From Acetobacteraceae bacterium (GTDB taxonomy: Bacteria > Pseudomonadota > Alphaproteobacteria > Acetobacterales > Acetobacteraceae): a stretch of DNA of 48,484 bases. The stretch lies in NCBI GenBank assembly GCA_027326105.1, contig DAHWFB010000082.1, forward strand, positions 1 through 48,484, written 5' to 3'. The notes beneath the pieces were generated by a model. It was not told where the DNA came from. It saw nothing but the letters and a program-made list of their open reading frames with translations, and made no database searches. Below, one piece after another: positions 25,515-33,990 of the stretch (position 1 is its first letter; each line of letters begins with the position of its first letter). The position numbers and the translations under genes were made by a program.

Positions 25515-27199
25515 CACGCCGCACCCCGTTCCGCTGCCGCCACCGTGCGCCCGGCGCGCAGATCGAGCCGCCGGCCACCGAAGCCGTGGGCGAGCGCGGA
25601 ATGGGTGGCGAGGATCACCGTCCGCCCCAGCGCCAGCCGCCGCAGCCCCTCCAGCACCTCGCCCTCGCTCTGCGGGTCGAGATGCGCGGTGGGCTCGTCG
25701 AGCAGCAAGAGCGGCGCGTCCTTGAGGAAGGCGCGCGCGATGGCGATGCGCTGCGCCTGCCCGCCGGAAAGCCCGAAGCCGCCCTCCCCCACCGGGGTCG
25801 CGAGCCCGCGCGGCAGATCCGCCGCGAAGCGGTCGACATGGGCGAGCCGCGCCGCCTCCGCCACCTCCGCGTCCGTCGCCTCGGGCCGCGCGAAGCGGAT
25901 ATTCCCGGCGATGGTCCCGGCGAACAGCATCGGCCGCTGCCCGACCCAGGCGGTGAAGCGCGCCAGCGCCTGCGGCACCAGGCTCGCGATGTCGGCGCCG
26001 TTGATCGTCACCCGCCCGTGGTCGGGGCGGACGAAGCCGAGCAGGATCTCGATCACCGTCGATTTGCCCGCCCCCGAAGGACCGGCGAGGATCAGCGTCT
26101 CCCCGGCGGGAACCCGGAAACTCAGCCCGTCGAGCGCCCGGCCGCGCGCCGGGTCCCAGACCAGCACGACATCCTCGAACGCGACACTCACTCCCTGCGC
26201 CGCCACCGTGCGCACCGGCAGGATCGCGGGGGCCGGCGGCACCGGGGGCAACGCGGAAAGGCTTTCGGCCGCCGCCACCGCGTGCATGCGGTCCTGGTAG
26301 GCGGCGGAGAAGGCGCGCAGCGGGGCGAAGAACTCCGGCACCAGCAGCAGCACGAAGAGTGCCGTCCCCGGCCCGGCCAGCGCGCCGGCCCGCAGCAGCA
26401 GCGCATAGCGGATGGCGAGCCCGACCAGCGCCGCCGCCGCGGCGGCGTCGAGCGCTGCCGAGGAGAGGAACGCGACCCGCAGCACCCGCATGGTCCGCAC
26501 CCGCAGCTCGGCCGCCGCGCGGGCGAGCGCGTTCGCCTCGTTCTCGGTGCGGCCGGCGAGCACGATGGTGGCGATGCCGCGTACCCGGTCGAGGAAGCGG
26601 GTCTGCAGATGCGTCATGGCGAGGAATTGCCGGCGCGAGGCCGCCGCCGCGCCGATCCCCGAGAGCGCCATCGCCACCGGCACCGCGAGGCCCGCCCCGA
26701 TCAGGACCAGCGCCGCCAGCCGGTCGGCCGCGAGCGCCGCGAGCGCCACCAGCGCGGGCCCGGCGAGCGCCAGCGTGGCCGCCGGGATCCAGCGCGCGAA
26801 CAGCCCCTCCAGCGCCTCGATACGGTCGATCACGCTCGCCGCCAGCTCGCCCGAATGCGAACGGCGCAGCAGCGCCGGTCCGGTGGCGAGCAGAGCGCCC
26901 AGCGCCTCGCTGCGCAGCCGCCGCCGCGCCGCCGCGCCGGCCGCGAAGGCCGCCCGCTCGGCCATAACGCCGAGCCCGGCGCGGGCGAGCGCCGCCAGCG
27001 CGAAGCCGGCCGCAAGCCAGCCGAGCCCACCACGCCCGCCGCGCAGGAGGGCGCCGAGCAGCATGCCGGCGCACCAGGCCTGGCCGATGGCGAGCAGCGT
27101 GCCGGCGAGCGCCAGCGTGACGACCGGCCGGGCCGCGGCGCGGCCGGCCGCGGTCTGCGCCCGGATCCACGCCCGGGCAGCGCGTTTCTGGTCTTCCAT
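25514..27199 (-). CDS. cydD: Thiol reductant ABC exporter subunit CydD
   Basis: The 561-aa partner of CydC. The membrane domain covers roughly residues 20-310, with RRSHSGELAASVIDRIEALEGLFARWIPA and QFLAMTHLQTRFLDRVRGIATI, typical of CydD. The ATPase domain has Walker A GPSGAGKST, signature GLSGGQAQRIAIARAFL and LLLLDEPTAHLD. It starts at an ATG about 120 bp from the upstream divergent GntR region. The cydAB oxidase genes are not adjacent, at least not in this window. Confidence 0.9.
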   Translation of the reverse strand: MEDQKRAARAWIRAQTAAGRAAARPVVTLALAGTLLAIGQAWCAGMLLGALLRGGRGGLGWLAAGFALAALARAGLGVMAERAAFAAGAAARRRLRSEALGALLATGPALLRRSHSGELAASVIDRIEALEGLFARWIPAATLALAGPALVALAALAADRLAALVLIGAGLAVPVAMALSGIGAAAASRRQFLAMTHLQTRFLDRVRGIATIVLAGRTENEANALARAAAELRVRTMRVLRVAFLSSAALDAAAAAALVGLAIRYALLLRAGALAGPGTALFVLLLVPEFFAPLRAFSAAYQDRMHAVAAAESLSALPPVPPAPAILPVRTVAAQGVSVAFEDVVLVWDPARGRALDGLSFRVPAGETLILAGPSGAGKSTVIEILLGFVRPDHGRVTINGADIASLVPQALARFTAWVGQRPMLFAGTIAGNIRFARPEATDAEVAEAARLAHVDRFAADLPRGLATPVGEGGFGLSGGQAQRIAIARAFLKDAPLLLLDEPTAHLDPQSEGEVLEGLRRLALGRTVILATHSALAHGFGGRRLDLRAGRTVAAAERGAA

Positions 27200-27447
27200 G
27201 ACCAGGCTCAGATACTCCGCGAATCCGTCCCTGCCCAGACGCTTCCGCTCACGGAACCGCGAGAAACCGCCACGTTCATCCTATCAATCGTGACCGCTTC
27301 CCCGCTATACTCGGATCTGTCATGGCGAAGACCAGCGGACGCACCGTTCGGGGGACGGTGCGCGCAGCGATCATGGAAGGAATGCCGAGTGAACCGATTG
27401 CCACCCCCACTCTCGCGTCCACACCAGCGCCCCGCCGGAGCGGCGCG

Positions 27448-28182
27448 ATGAGCGAGCCGGCCGTCCTGCGTCCACGGGTGCACGGCAACGTGGTGCGCGC
27501 GCTCGCCGAGCGCATCCTGCGCGGCGATTTCCAGCCCGGGCAGACCCTGCCCAACGAAGCTGCCCTTCAGCTCGAATTCGGGGTCAGCCGCACCGCCCTG
27601 CGCGAGGCGGTGCGGGTGCTCGCGGCCAAGGGCATGCTGGTCTCCCGCCCCCGGGTCGGCACCTCGGTGCGCGAGCGCACGGCCTGGAACCGGCTCGACG
27701 CCGAGGTGCTGGCCTGGTCCTTCGCCGTCGCCCCCGACCTCGCCTTCGTCGAAAGCCTGATCGAGGCGCGCCGCGCCATCGAGCCCGCCGCCGCCGCCTT
27801 CGCCGCCGAGCGCGCCACCGCCGAGGAAATCGCCCGCATCGCGACCGCCTACGAAGGCATGGCGGCCGCCCGCCTGCCGGACGATCTCGAAGCCTGCTGC
27901 GCGGCCGACGTCGCCTTCCACGTCCGCATTCTGGAGGCGAGCCACAACGTCGTCTTCGGCCAGTTGAGCGGCACCATCAGCGCCGCGCTGGGCAACGTCT
28001 TCCGCCTCTCCACCCGCCTCGCCCGCTCCTACACGCTCACGCTCGCCTCCCACCACGACGTGCTGGAGGCGATCCGCGCCCACGAGGCCGAAGCCGCACG
28101 GCTCGCCATGCTCACCCTCCTCGGCACCGCGGCGGACGATCTCGCGCCGCTCTTCGCCGCCCGCCCGCCGCCGGCGACCTGA
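27448..28182 (+). CDS. GntR family regulator, FadR subfamily (FCD domain)
   Basis: A ligand-responsive DNA-binding protein. I prefer ATG 27448 (MSEPAVLRPRVHGNVV), with GGAG seven bases before it, giving 244 aa; an ATG at 27322 would add 42 unconserved residues. The winged helix is HGNVVRALAERILRGDFQPGQTLPNEAALQLEFGVSRTALREAVRVLAAKGML, then WNRLDAEVLAW, which resembles galactonate-type DgoR regulators. The FCD domain follows, with EARRAIEPAAAAFAAERA and metal-ligand-type histidines in VAFHVRILEASHN and LASHHDVLEAI. A TATACT box at 27305-27310 could be its -10. It has no sugar-acid gene beside it, so the target is unknown. Confidence 0.87.
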   Translation: MSEPAVLRPRVHGNVVRALAERILRGDFQPGQTLPNEAALQLEFGVSRTALREAVRVLAAKGMLVSRPRVGTSVRERTAWNRLDAEVLAWSFAVAPDLAFVESLIEARRAIEPAAAAFAAERATAEEIARIATAYEGMAAARLPDDLEACCAADVAFHVRILEASHNVVFGQLSGTISAALGNVFRLSTRLARSYTLTLASHHDVLEAIRAHEAEAARLAMLTLLGTAADDLAPLFAARPPPAT

Positions 28183-28339
28183 AACCCGGCCACGGATCCG
28201 ACGTCCCGCCCTTCGCGCCCGTGGGGGGCGGTTCGCCGAGGTCGGCCGGTTCGTTGCGGTGACGCTCCGCCACACTGCGCCAGCGCCCGGCGCGGCCGCG
28301 CCTTCGCCTGGGGGCGGGCAGAGCCGCGACCTGCTGCCA

Positions 28340-29467
28340 TCAATCCAGCGTCTCGCGATAGAGCCGCACCGCGATCGTGCCGACGATCAGGGCGAACAGC
28401 GCCATCGGCCAGAGATCGGGCCAGATCTCGGCCCAGCCGTTGCCCTTGAGCAGGATGCCGCGGCAGATGCGCAGCGCGTGGGTGATCGGCAACCACGCCC
28501 CGATCGCCCGCGCCCAGGCCGGCATCCCCTCGAAGGGAAAGAGGAACCCCGACAGCATCATCGAGGGCAGGAAGGCGAATTGCGCCAGCTGCTGCGCCTG
28601 CATCTGGGTGCGCGCCATGGTCGAGAAGGCGAAGCCCATGGCGAGATTGCAGGCGATGAACAGGCCGAGCGCGCCGAGCAGCAGCACGACCGAGCCGCGC
28701 ACCGGAATGCCGAAGACGGTGACCGAGACGAGAAGGATGAGCCCGATCTGGACATAGCCCAGTCCGACATAGGGAATGATCTTGCCCAGCATCACCTCCA
28801 CCGGGCGCACCGGCATGGCGAGCAGGTTTTCCATCGTTCCGGTCTCGCGCTCGCGGGTGATGGCGAGCGAGGTCATCACCAGGGTGGAGATGGTGAGGAT
28901 CACGGCGATCAGCCCGGGCACGATGTTCAGCGCGGTGATCTGCTCGGGGTTGTAGAGCTGGTGGAGCACGATGCCGAAGGGCGGCGCCGGGACGGGCGCG
29001 CGCAGGTCGGGCGGCAGGTCGCGGGCGAGCGCGGTGGCGTTGAGGGCGAGCAGGGCGGCGGTGGCGCTGCCGACCGCGACGGGGTCGGAGGCGTCGGCCT
29101 CCATCAGCACCTCGGGCTTGTCGCCGCGCGTCACGGCGCGGGCGAAACCGGGCGGAATCTCGAGCACGAACAGCACGTCGCCGCGCGCCAGCGCCTCGTC
29201 CGCCGCGGCCGCCGAGGGGTAGCGGTGGAGGGTGAAATAGCCGGTGTTCTGCAAGGCGCCGACCAGATCGCGCTCGTAGATCGAATGATCGGCGGAAACC
29301 AGCGCGGTCGGCAAATGGCGGGGGTTGGCGTTGATCGCGAAGCCGAACAGGAACAGCTGGATCAGGGGCAGCATGACGGTGAGCCCGATGGTGCCCGGGT
29401 CGCGCCGCATCTGCCGCCACTCCTTGTGCAGCATCGCCAGCAGCCGGCGGAGCGAAAAGCCGCTCAT
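28340..29467 (-). CDS. ABC-2 type transporter permease (YbhR/YhhJ-like)
   Basis: A 375-aa inner-membrane protein with one N-terminal helix (IGLTVMLPLIQLFLFGFAI), an extracytoplasmic loop of about 130 residues, and five more helices in the C-terminal half. ITRERETGTMENLLAMPVRPVEVMLGKI is the ABC-2 signature. It is encoded with an ATPase and an HlyD-type adaptor as in the YbhGFSR and YhiI/RbbA/YhhJ exporters, but here with a single permease, so it may work as a homodimer. Its start overlaps the ATPase stop by 4 bp. Confidence 0.9.
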   Translation of the reverse strand: MSGFSLRRLLAMLHKEWRQMRRDPGTIGLTVMLPLIQLFLFGFAINANPRHLPTALVSADHSIYERDLVGALQNTGYFTLHRYPSAAAADEALARGDVLFVLEIPPGFARAVTRGDKPEVLMEADASDPVAVGSATAALLALNATALARDLPPDLRAPVPAPPFGIVLHQLYNPEQITALNIVPGLIAVILTISTLVMTSLAITRERETGTMENLLAMPVRPVEVMLGKIIPYVGLGYVQIGLILLVSVTVFGIPVRGSVVLLLGALGLFIACNLAMGFAFSTMARTQMQAQQLAQFAFLPSMMLSGFLFPFEGMPAWARAIGAWLPITHALRICRGILLKGNGWAEIWPDLWPMALFALIVGTIAVRLYRETLD

Positions 29468-30393
29468 GACGTCTCCTCCTGCCCCTGGAGCATGTGGATG
29501 AAGACATCGTCGAGGCGCGGTTCCACCTCCTGCCAGGTGAGGCCGGAATCACCCAGCCGCTCGATCGCGGCGGCCAGCGCCGCCCGCTCCATCCCCGCCA
29601 CCCGCAACGCGCGGCCGAACACGGCGGCGGTCTCCACCCCGGGCAGATGGCGCAGCCGGGCCGCCGCCTGCTCGATCCCCGTCCCGTTCGCCTCGAAGGT
29701 GACCAGGCGGGCGGCGCGCACCACCTCATCGGCGGTGCCCTGCACCACCAGCCGCCCGCCGGCGAGATAGACGACGCGGTGGCAGCGCTCGGCCTCGTCC
29801 ATGTAGTGGGTGGAGACCAGCACGGTCATGCCCTCGGCCGCCATTTCGTGGATCATGTCCCAGAACTCGCGCCGCGCCTTGGCGTCCACCCCGGCGGTGG
29901 GCTCGTCGAGCAGGAGAAGCGCGGGACGATGCAGGAGGCAGGCGGCGAGCGCCATGCGCTGCTTCCAGCCGCCCGACAGTTCGCCCGCCAGCTGGTCGCG
30001 CCGCCCGGCCAGCCCGATGCGCGCCAGCACCTCCTCGATCGCCCGCCGCACGCCGGAAAGCCCGTACAGCCGGGCGACGAATTCCAGATTCTCGGCGACC
30101 GTCAGGTCGGTATAGAAACTGAACCGCTGCGTCATGTAGCCGACGAGGAGGCGGATGCGCGGCGCCTCGCGCAGCAGATCGAGCCCGAGGCAGGTACCGC
30201 CCCCGCCATCGGCGCGCAACAGGCCGCACAGCAGGCGGATGGTGGTGGTCTTGCCGCTGCCGTTGCCGCCGAGAAAGCCGCAGATCTCGCCCCGCGCGAC
30301 CTGGAGGCTGAGCCCGTCGATCACCCGGCGCGCACCGAAACTCTTGCGCAGGTCATGGACGTCGATGGCGAGGCCGGGGGCGGCGGCGCTCAC
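29464..30393 (-). CDS. ABC exporter ATP-binding protein
   Basis: The GTG at 30393 overlaps the HlyD gene stop and gives 309 aa. It has Walker A GGNGSGKTT, the Q-loop in VGYMTQRFSFYTDLTVAENL, signature LSGGWKQRMALA (LSGGW in place of LSGGQ), LLLLDEPTAGVD and the switch His in VLVSTHYMDEAERC. These features match the YbhF/YhiH ATPases of ABC-2 exporters. A C-terminal domain of about 80 residues follows the nucleotide-binding domain and ends with EPRLDDVFIHML. Confidence 0.9.
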   Translation of the reverse strand: MSAAAPGLAIDVHDLRKSFGARRVIDGLSLQVARGEICGFLGGNGSGKTTTIRLLCGLLRADGGGGTCLGLDLLREAPRIRLLVGYMTQRFSFYTDLTVAENLEFVARLYGLSGVRRAIEEVLARIGLAGRRDQLAGELSGGWKQRMALAACLLHRPALLLLDEPTAGVDAKARREFWDMIHEMAAEGMTVLVSTHYMDEAERCHRVVYLAGGRLVVQGTADEVVRAARLVTFEANGTGIEQAAARLRHLPGVETAAVFGRALRVAGMERAALAAAIERLGDSGLTWQEVEPRLDDVFIHMLQGQEETS

Positions 30394-31379
30394 GGCGCGG
30401 TCGCCCCGGCCAGCGGGCGCACCTCGACCGGCTCGCCGGGCTTGAGCCGCAGCGCCTCGGCGACGGGCGGGCGCGCCTCGATGAGATAGACCAGCCGCGC
30501 CCGGCTCTCCGCGCTGTAGATCACCGGGGGCGTATATTCCGGCTGCGGCGCGATGAAGGACACCTCGCCGGTCAGCCCGCCGCCGCAGCCGTCGCAGGTG
30601 ATCGCCACCCGCTGGCCGAAATGGACCGCGCCGAGGTCCGCCTCGGCCACGAAGAAGCGCACCCGGATGTTGGCGGGCGGCAGGAGTTCCACCACCGGCG
30701 CGCCGGCGCTGACGACCTCGCCAGACCGCGCGTAGGTGTCGGCGACGATGCCGCCCACCGGCGCCACCACCCGCCGCTGCGCCAGCCGCCACGCCGCCTG
30801 CGCCACCGCCGCCCGCGCCGCCGCCACCGCCGCCGCCTGGGCGGCGATCGCCTCGGGCCGGCCGAGCGGCGCGCGCATCTGGGCGAGTTTCGCCCGTGCC
30901 CCGGCCACCCGTGCCTGGGCGGCGGCGAGGTCGGCGCGCTCGCGGTCCACCACCTGCCGGCTCACCACGGAGCGGCCGACCAGTTGCAGGTCGCGGGCGA
31001 GATCGCTCGCCGCCCGATCGCGCGCGGCGCGTTGTTCGGCGAGGCTCGCCGCCGCCTGGTCGATCTCGGTCGCGCGGCTGGGCCGGCGCAGATTGGCCAG
31101 GTTCGCCTCGGCCTGGGCGAGCTGCGCCCGCGCGCCGGCCAGCGCGGCGGCATCATCGGCGTTGTCCTGGGTGAACAGCACGCTCCCCGCCGCAACCAGC
31201 GCCCCGCGCGCCACCGCCACCACGACCAGTCGGCCGGAAAGCGTGGGCGCAAGATCGACGTAGTCGGCCTCCGCATAGCCCGCCCAGACGGTCGGCGCCG
31301 GCGGCCGGTGTTCCCACCACCAGCCGCCCGCGACGGCGGCGAGAGCGAGACCCGCCAGCGCGGCGATGCGCCACCTCAT
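30390..31379 (-). CDS. HlyD-family periplasmic adaptor (YbhG/YhiI-like)
   Basis: The ATG at 31379 gives 329 aa. A single N-terminal helix (IAALAGLALAAVAGGWWW) anchors it. A biotinyl-lipoyl-like half site YVDLAPTLSGRLV is followed by a long alanine-rich alpha-helical hairpin (about residues 75-215), then VVAPVGGIVADTYARSGEVV and the beta-barrel. It should join the exporter to an outer-membrane factor; no TolC gene is seen here. It is the first gene of the three-gene operon and is divergent from the GMC gene across 233 bp. Confidence 0.88.
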   Translation of the reverse strand: MRWRIAALAGLALAAVAGGWWWEHRPPAPTVWAGYAEADYVDLAPTLSGRLVVVAVARGALVAAGSVLFTQDNADDAAALAGARAQLAQAEANLANLRRPSRATEIDQAAASLAEQRAARDRAASDLARDLQLVGRSVVSRQVVDRERADLAAAQARVAGARAKLAQMRAPLGRPEAIAAQAAAVAAARAAVAQAAWRLAQRRVVAPVGGIVADTYARSGEVVSAGAPVVELLPPANIRVRFFVAEADLGAVHFGQRVAITCDGCGGGLTGEVSFIAPQPEYTPPVIYSAESRARLVYLIEARPPVAEALRLKPGEPVEVRPLAGATAP

Positions 31380-31612
31380 CGCCGGGCAACCGAACCCGGG
31401 CGGAGGCGGAACCGCCGGCCCCCGGTGCAGCTGGATGGCGATGCCACAGGATCCATGAGCCGAGCATGGCGCTGCGCACCCCGGAACGGCAAGGGTGGCC
31501 CACGCCGCCGCGCCTGCGTGACATTCCGCCGGGGCGACATGACGAGCCCGGGCGGCTGTGCTACCCGGTGCGGCAGGAAACAACGCCTCCATGCCAGGGA
31601 GAACGGGCCGCC

Positions 31613-33241
31613 ATGCCCGGCCAGAGCCACCCGGTCGATGCCGGAGAATACGACTACATCATCATCGGCGCCGGCAGCGCGGGCTGCGTGCTCGCCAACC
31701 GTCTCAGCGCCGACCCCGCGGTCTCCGTCCTGCTGCTCGAGGCCGGCGGGCGGGACAACTACCTCTGGATCCACATTCCCATCGGCTATCTCTACACCCA
31801 GAACAACCCCCGCACCGACTGGTGCTTCCGCACCGAGCCCGAAGCCGGGCTGAACGGGCGCGCGCTCGCCTATCCGCGCGGGCGGGTGCTGGGCGGCTGC
31901 TCCTCGATCAACGGCATGCTCTATCTGCGCGGCCAGGCCCGCGACTACGACCAGTGGCAGCAGATGGGAAACCGGGGCTGGTCGTGGGACGAAGTGCTGC
32001 CCTATTTCCTCCGCTCCGAGGACAGCGCCCGCGGCGCGGATGCGATGCACGGCGCGGGTGGCGAATGGCGGGTCGAACGGCCGCGCATCTCCTGGGCGAT
32101 CCTCGACGCCTTCCGCGCCGCCGCGGCCGAGACCGGCATCGCGCCCACCGAGGATTTCAACCGCGGCGACAACGAGGGGTTCGGCTATTTCGAGGTCAAC
32201 CAGCGCCGCGGCGTGCGCTGGAGCACCGCCCGCGGCTTCCTCCGCCCCGCACTCTCGCGCGCCAACCTGCGCCTGCTCACCCACGCCCAAACCACCGGCA
32301 TCGAGCTCGCCGGGGGCCGGGCTCGGGCGGTGCGCTTCCGCCAGGGGAACGAGGACCGGATCGCCCGCGCGCGGGGGGAGATCCTGGTCGCCGCCGGCGC
32401 CATCGGCTCGCCGCAGATCCTCCAGCTTTCCGGCATCGGCCCGGGCGAGCTGCTTTCCCGCCACGCCATCGCGGTCCGTCACGAGAGCCCCGGCGTCGGC
32501 CGCAACCTCCAGGACCATCTCCAGATCCGCATGGCCTGGAAGGTGCGCAATGCGGTGACGCTGAACGAGCAGGCGAACAGCCTGGTGCGCCGCATCGGCA
32601 TGGGGATCGAATACGCGCTGTTCCGCCGCGGCCCGCTGACCATGGCGCCGAGCCAGCTCGGCGGCTTCGCGCGGAGCGACGCCAGGGTCGAGACCGCCGA
32701 TCTCGAATACCATGTCCAGCCGCTCAGCCTCGACAAGTTCGGCGAGCCGCTGCACCCGTTCCCCGCCTTCACCGCCTCGGTCTGCCATCTCCGTCCCGAG
32801 AGCCGCGGTGAGGTCGCGATCGAAAGCCCCGACCCGTTCGCCGCCCCGGCGATCCGACCGCGCTATCTCTCGACCGAGACCGACCGCGCGGTGGCGGTCG
32901 CCGCCATGCGGCTGACCCGCCGCATCGTCGCCGCCCCCGCGCTCGCCCGCTTCGCCCCCGAGGAGTTCCGCCCCGGCCCGCAGGCCGCCAGTGATGCCGA
33001 CCTGGTGCGCGCGGCGGGCGATCTCGGCACGACCATCTTCCACCCCGTCGGCACCTGCCGGATGGGTGCCGACCCGCAGGCGGTGGTCGATGCCCGCCTC
33101 AGGGTGCACGGTGTGGCCGGGCTCCGGGTGGTGGATGCCTCGATCATGCCGACCATCACCTCCGGCAACACCAACTCGCCCACCATCATGATCGCCGAGA
33201 AGGCCGCCGACATGATCCGCGAGGACCGGCGCGCGGCCTGA
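31613..33241 (+). CDS. GMC family FAD oxidoreductase (choline/alcohol dehydrogenase-like)
   Basis: A 542-aa flavoprotein. The FAD-binding motif is [16 protein letters not shown] near residue 20, with [19 protein letters not shown] (GMC signature 1), [17 protein letters not shown] (signature 2), and the C-terminal HPVGTCRMG with catalytic His477 and SGNTNSP with Asn521. It is related to BetA and AlkJ alcohol dehydrogenases. The genuine substrate is not inferable: BetA-like choline oxidation is one option, given the choline genes 12 kb away, but general alcohol dehydrogenase activity fits equally. I chose ATG 31613 after AGGGAG. Confidence 0.87.
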   Translation: MPGQSHPVDAGEYDYIIIGAGSAGCVLANRLSADPAVSVLLLEAGGRDNYLWIHIPIGYLYTQNNPRTDWCFRTEPEAGLNGRALAYPRGRVLGGCSSINGMLYLRGQARDYDQWQQMGNRGWSWDEVLPYFLRSEDSARGADAMHGAGGEWRVERPRISWAILDAFRAAAAETGIAPTEDFNRGDNEGFGYFEVNQRRGVRWSTARGFLRPALSRANLRLLTHAQTTGIELAGGRARAVRFRQGNEDRIARARGEILVAAGAIGSPQILQLSGIGPGELLSRHAIAVRHESPGVGRNLQDHLQIRMAWKVRNAVTLNEQANSLVRRIGMGIEYALFRRGPLTMAPSQLGGFARSDARVETADLEYHVQPLSLDKFGEPLHPFPAFTASVCHLRPESRGEVAIESPDPFAAPAIRPRYLSTETDRAVAVAAMRLTRRIVAAPALARFAPEEFRPGPQAASDADLVRAAGDLGTTIFHPVGTCRMGADPQAVVDARLRVHGVAGLRVVDASIMPTITSGNTNSPTIMIAEKAADMIREDRRAA

Positions 33242-33312
33242 CCGATCGGAGGTCCGGGACTTGAGGCCCCGGTGGGTCGAGGCCGGAGGTGGGTCGGGGC
33301 CGGAGCCCTGCC

Positions 33313-33954
33313 CTACGACTGGCCTCTCCCCTTCCGCCATGCCGCGAGGCTGACACGCGGCAGGTCGAACCGGTCGGTGGTGCGGGAATACCAGCCGCCG
33401 CCGTGCATCCGCCCGATGAGATCGAGGCGCGGGGTGTCGATATGGCAGCGGGCCACGTCCAGCACCGCCTCGTCCGTGACATGGATGGCGAGCACCTCGC
33501 CGATGACGATGCTGCGGCCGCCGCCGAGGTCGAGGCTCTGGCGCAACCGGCATTCGAGTGCCACCGGGCTGCGGGCGATGCGCGGGGGTGCTACGCGCGC
33601 CGAGGGCAGGGTCTCGAGGCCGACGAGGGCCAGTTCGTCCTCCCCTTGGGCGAAATCGGTGGCGGTGAGGTTCATCTGCGCCGCCGAAGCCTCGTCCACC
33701 AGATTGACGACGAACTCGCCGGTGGCGCGGATGTTGGCGCCGGTGTCCTTCATGGTGCCGCTCGGCCGGTCGCCGATCCCGATGCCGATCACCGGCGGGT
33801 CGCCGGCGAGCACGTTGAAGAAGGAGAACGGCGCGGCGTTGCGCCGGCCGGCGGCGTCCGCCGTGACCACCCAGGCGATCGGCCGCGGCACCACCGTCGC
33901 CGCCAGCAGCTTGTAGCGATCGTTGGGCGCCAGCGCCGCGAAATCGAACAGCAT
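33313..33954 (-). CDS. Flavin reductase family protein (FMN-binding split barrel)
   Basis: A 213-aa protein of the flavin reductase-like family, starting LFDFAALAPNDRYKLLAATVVPRPIAWVVT with the conserved PRPIAWV. It continues with NAAPFSFFNVLAGDPPVIGIGIG and TGEFVVNLVDEA, typical of FMN-binding split-barrel proteins. Many such proteins supply reduced FMN to a partner monooxygenase, but no such partner is adjacent. Its 5' end lies about 36 bp from the ClC gene stop, so both could be in one transcript from the ClC side. Confidence 0.85.
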   Translation of the reverse strand: MLFDFAALAPNDRYKLLAATVVPRPIAWVVTADAAGRRNAAPFSFFNVLAGDPPVIGIGIGDRPSGTMKDTGANIRATGEFVVNLVDEASAAQMNLTATDFAQGEDELALVGLETLPSARVAPPRIARSPVALECRLRQSLDLGGGRSIVIGEVLAIHVTDEAVLDVARCHIDTPRLDLIGRMHGGGWYSRTTDRFDLPRVSLAAWRKGRGQS

Positions 33955-33990
33955 CAGGACATCAACCTGGGTCTATGGGTTTGTCGTTGC

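Noticed and set aside
23877-27170. A 1097-codon open frame on the minus strand covering cydC and most of cydD
   Set aside because: Only the part from 25514 onward encodes the CydC family. Upstream it is an Arg/Ala/Gly-rich shadow of cydD, where the correct frame shows all CydD motifs.
27274-27287. FNR/Anr box in the cydD-gntR gap
   Set aside because: Only the ATCAA half-site is present; the TTGAT half is missing at the right spacing.
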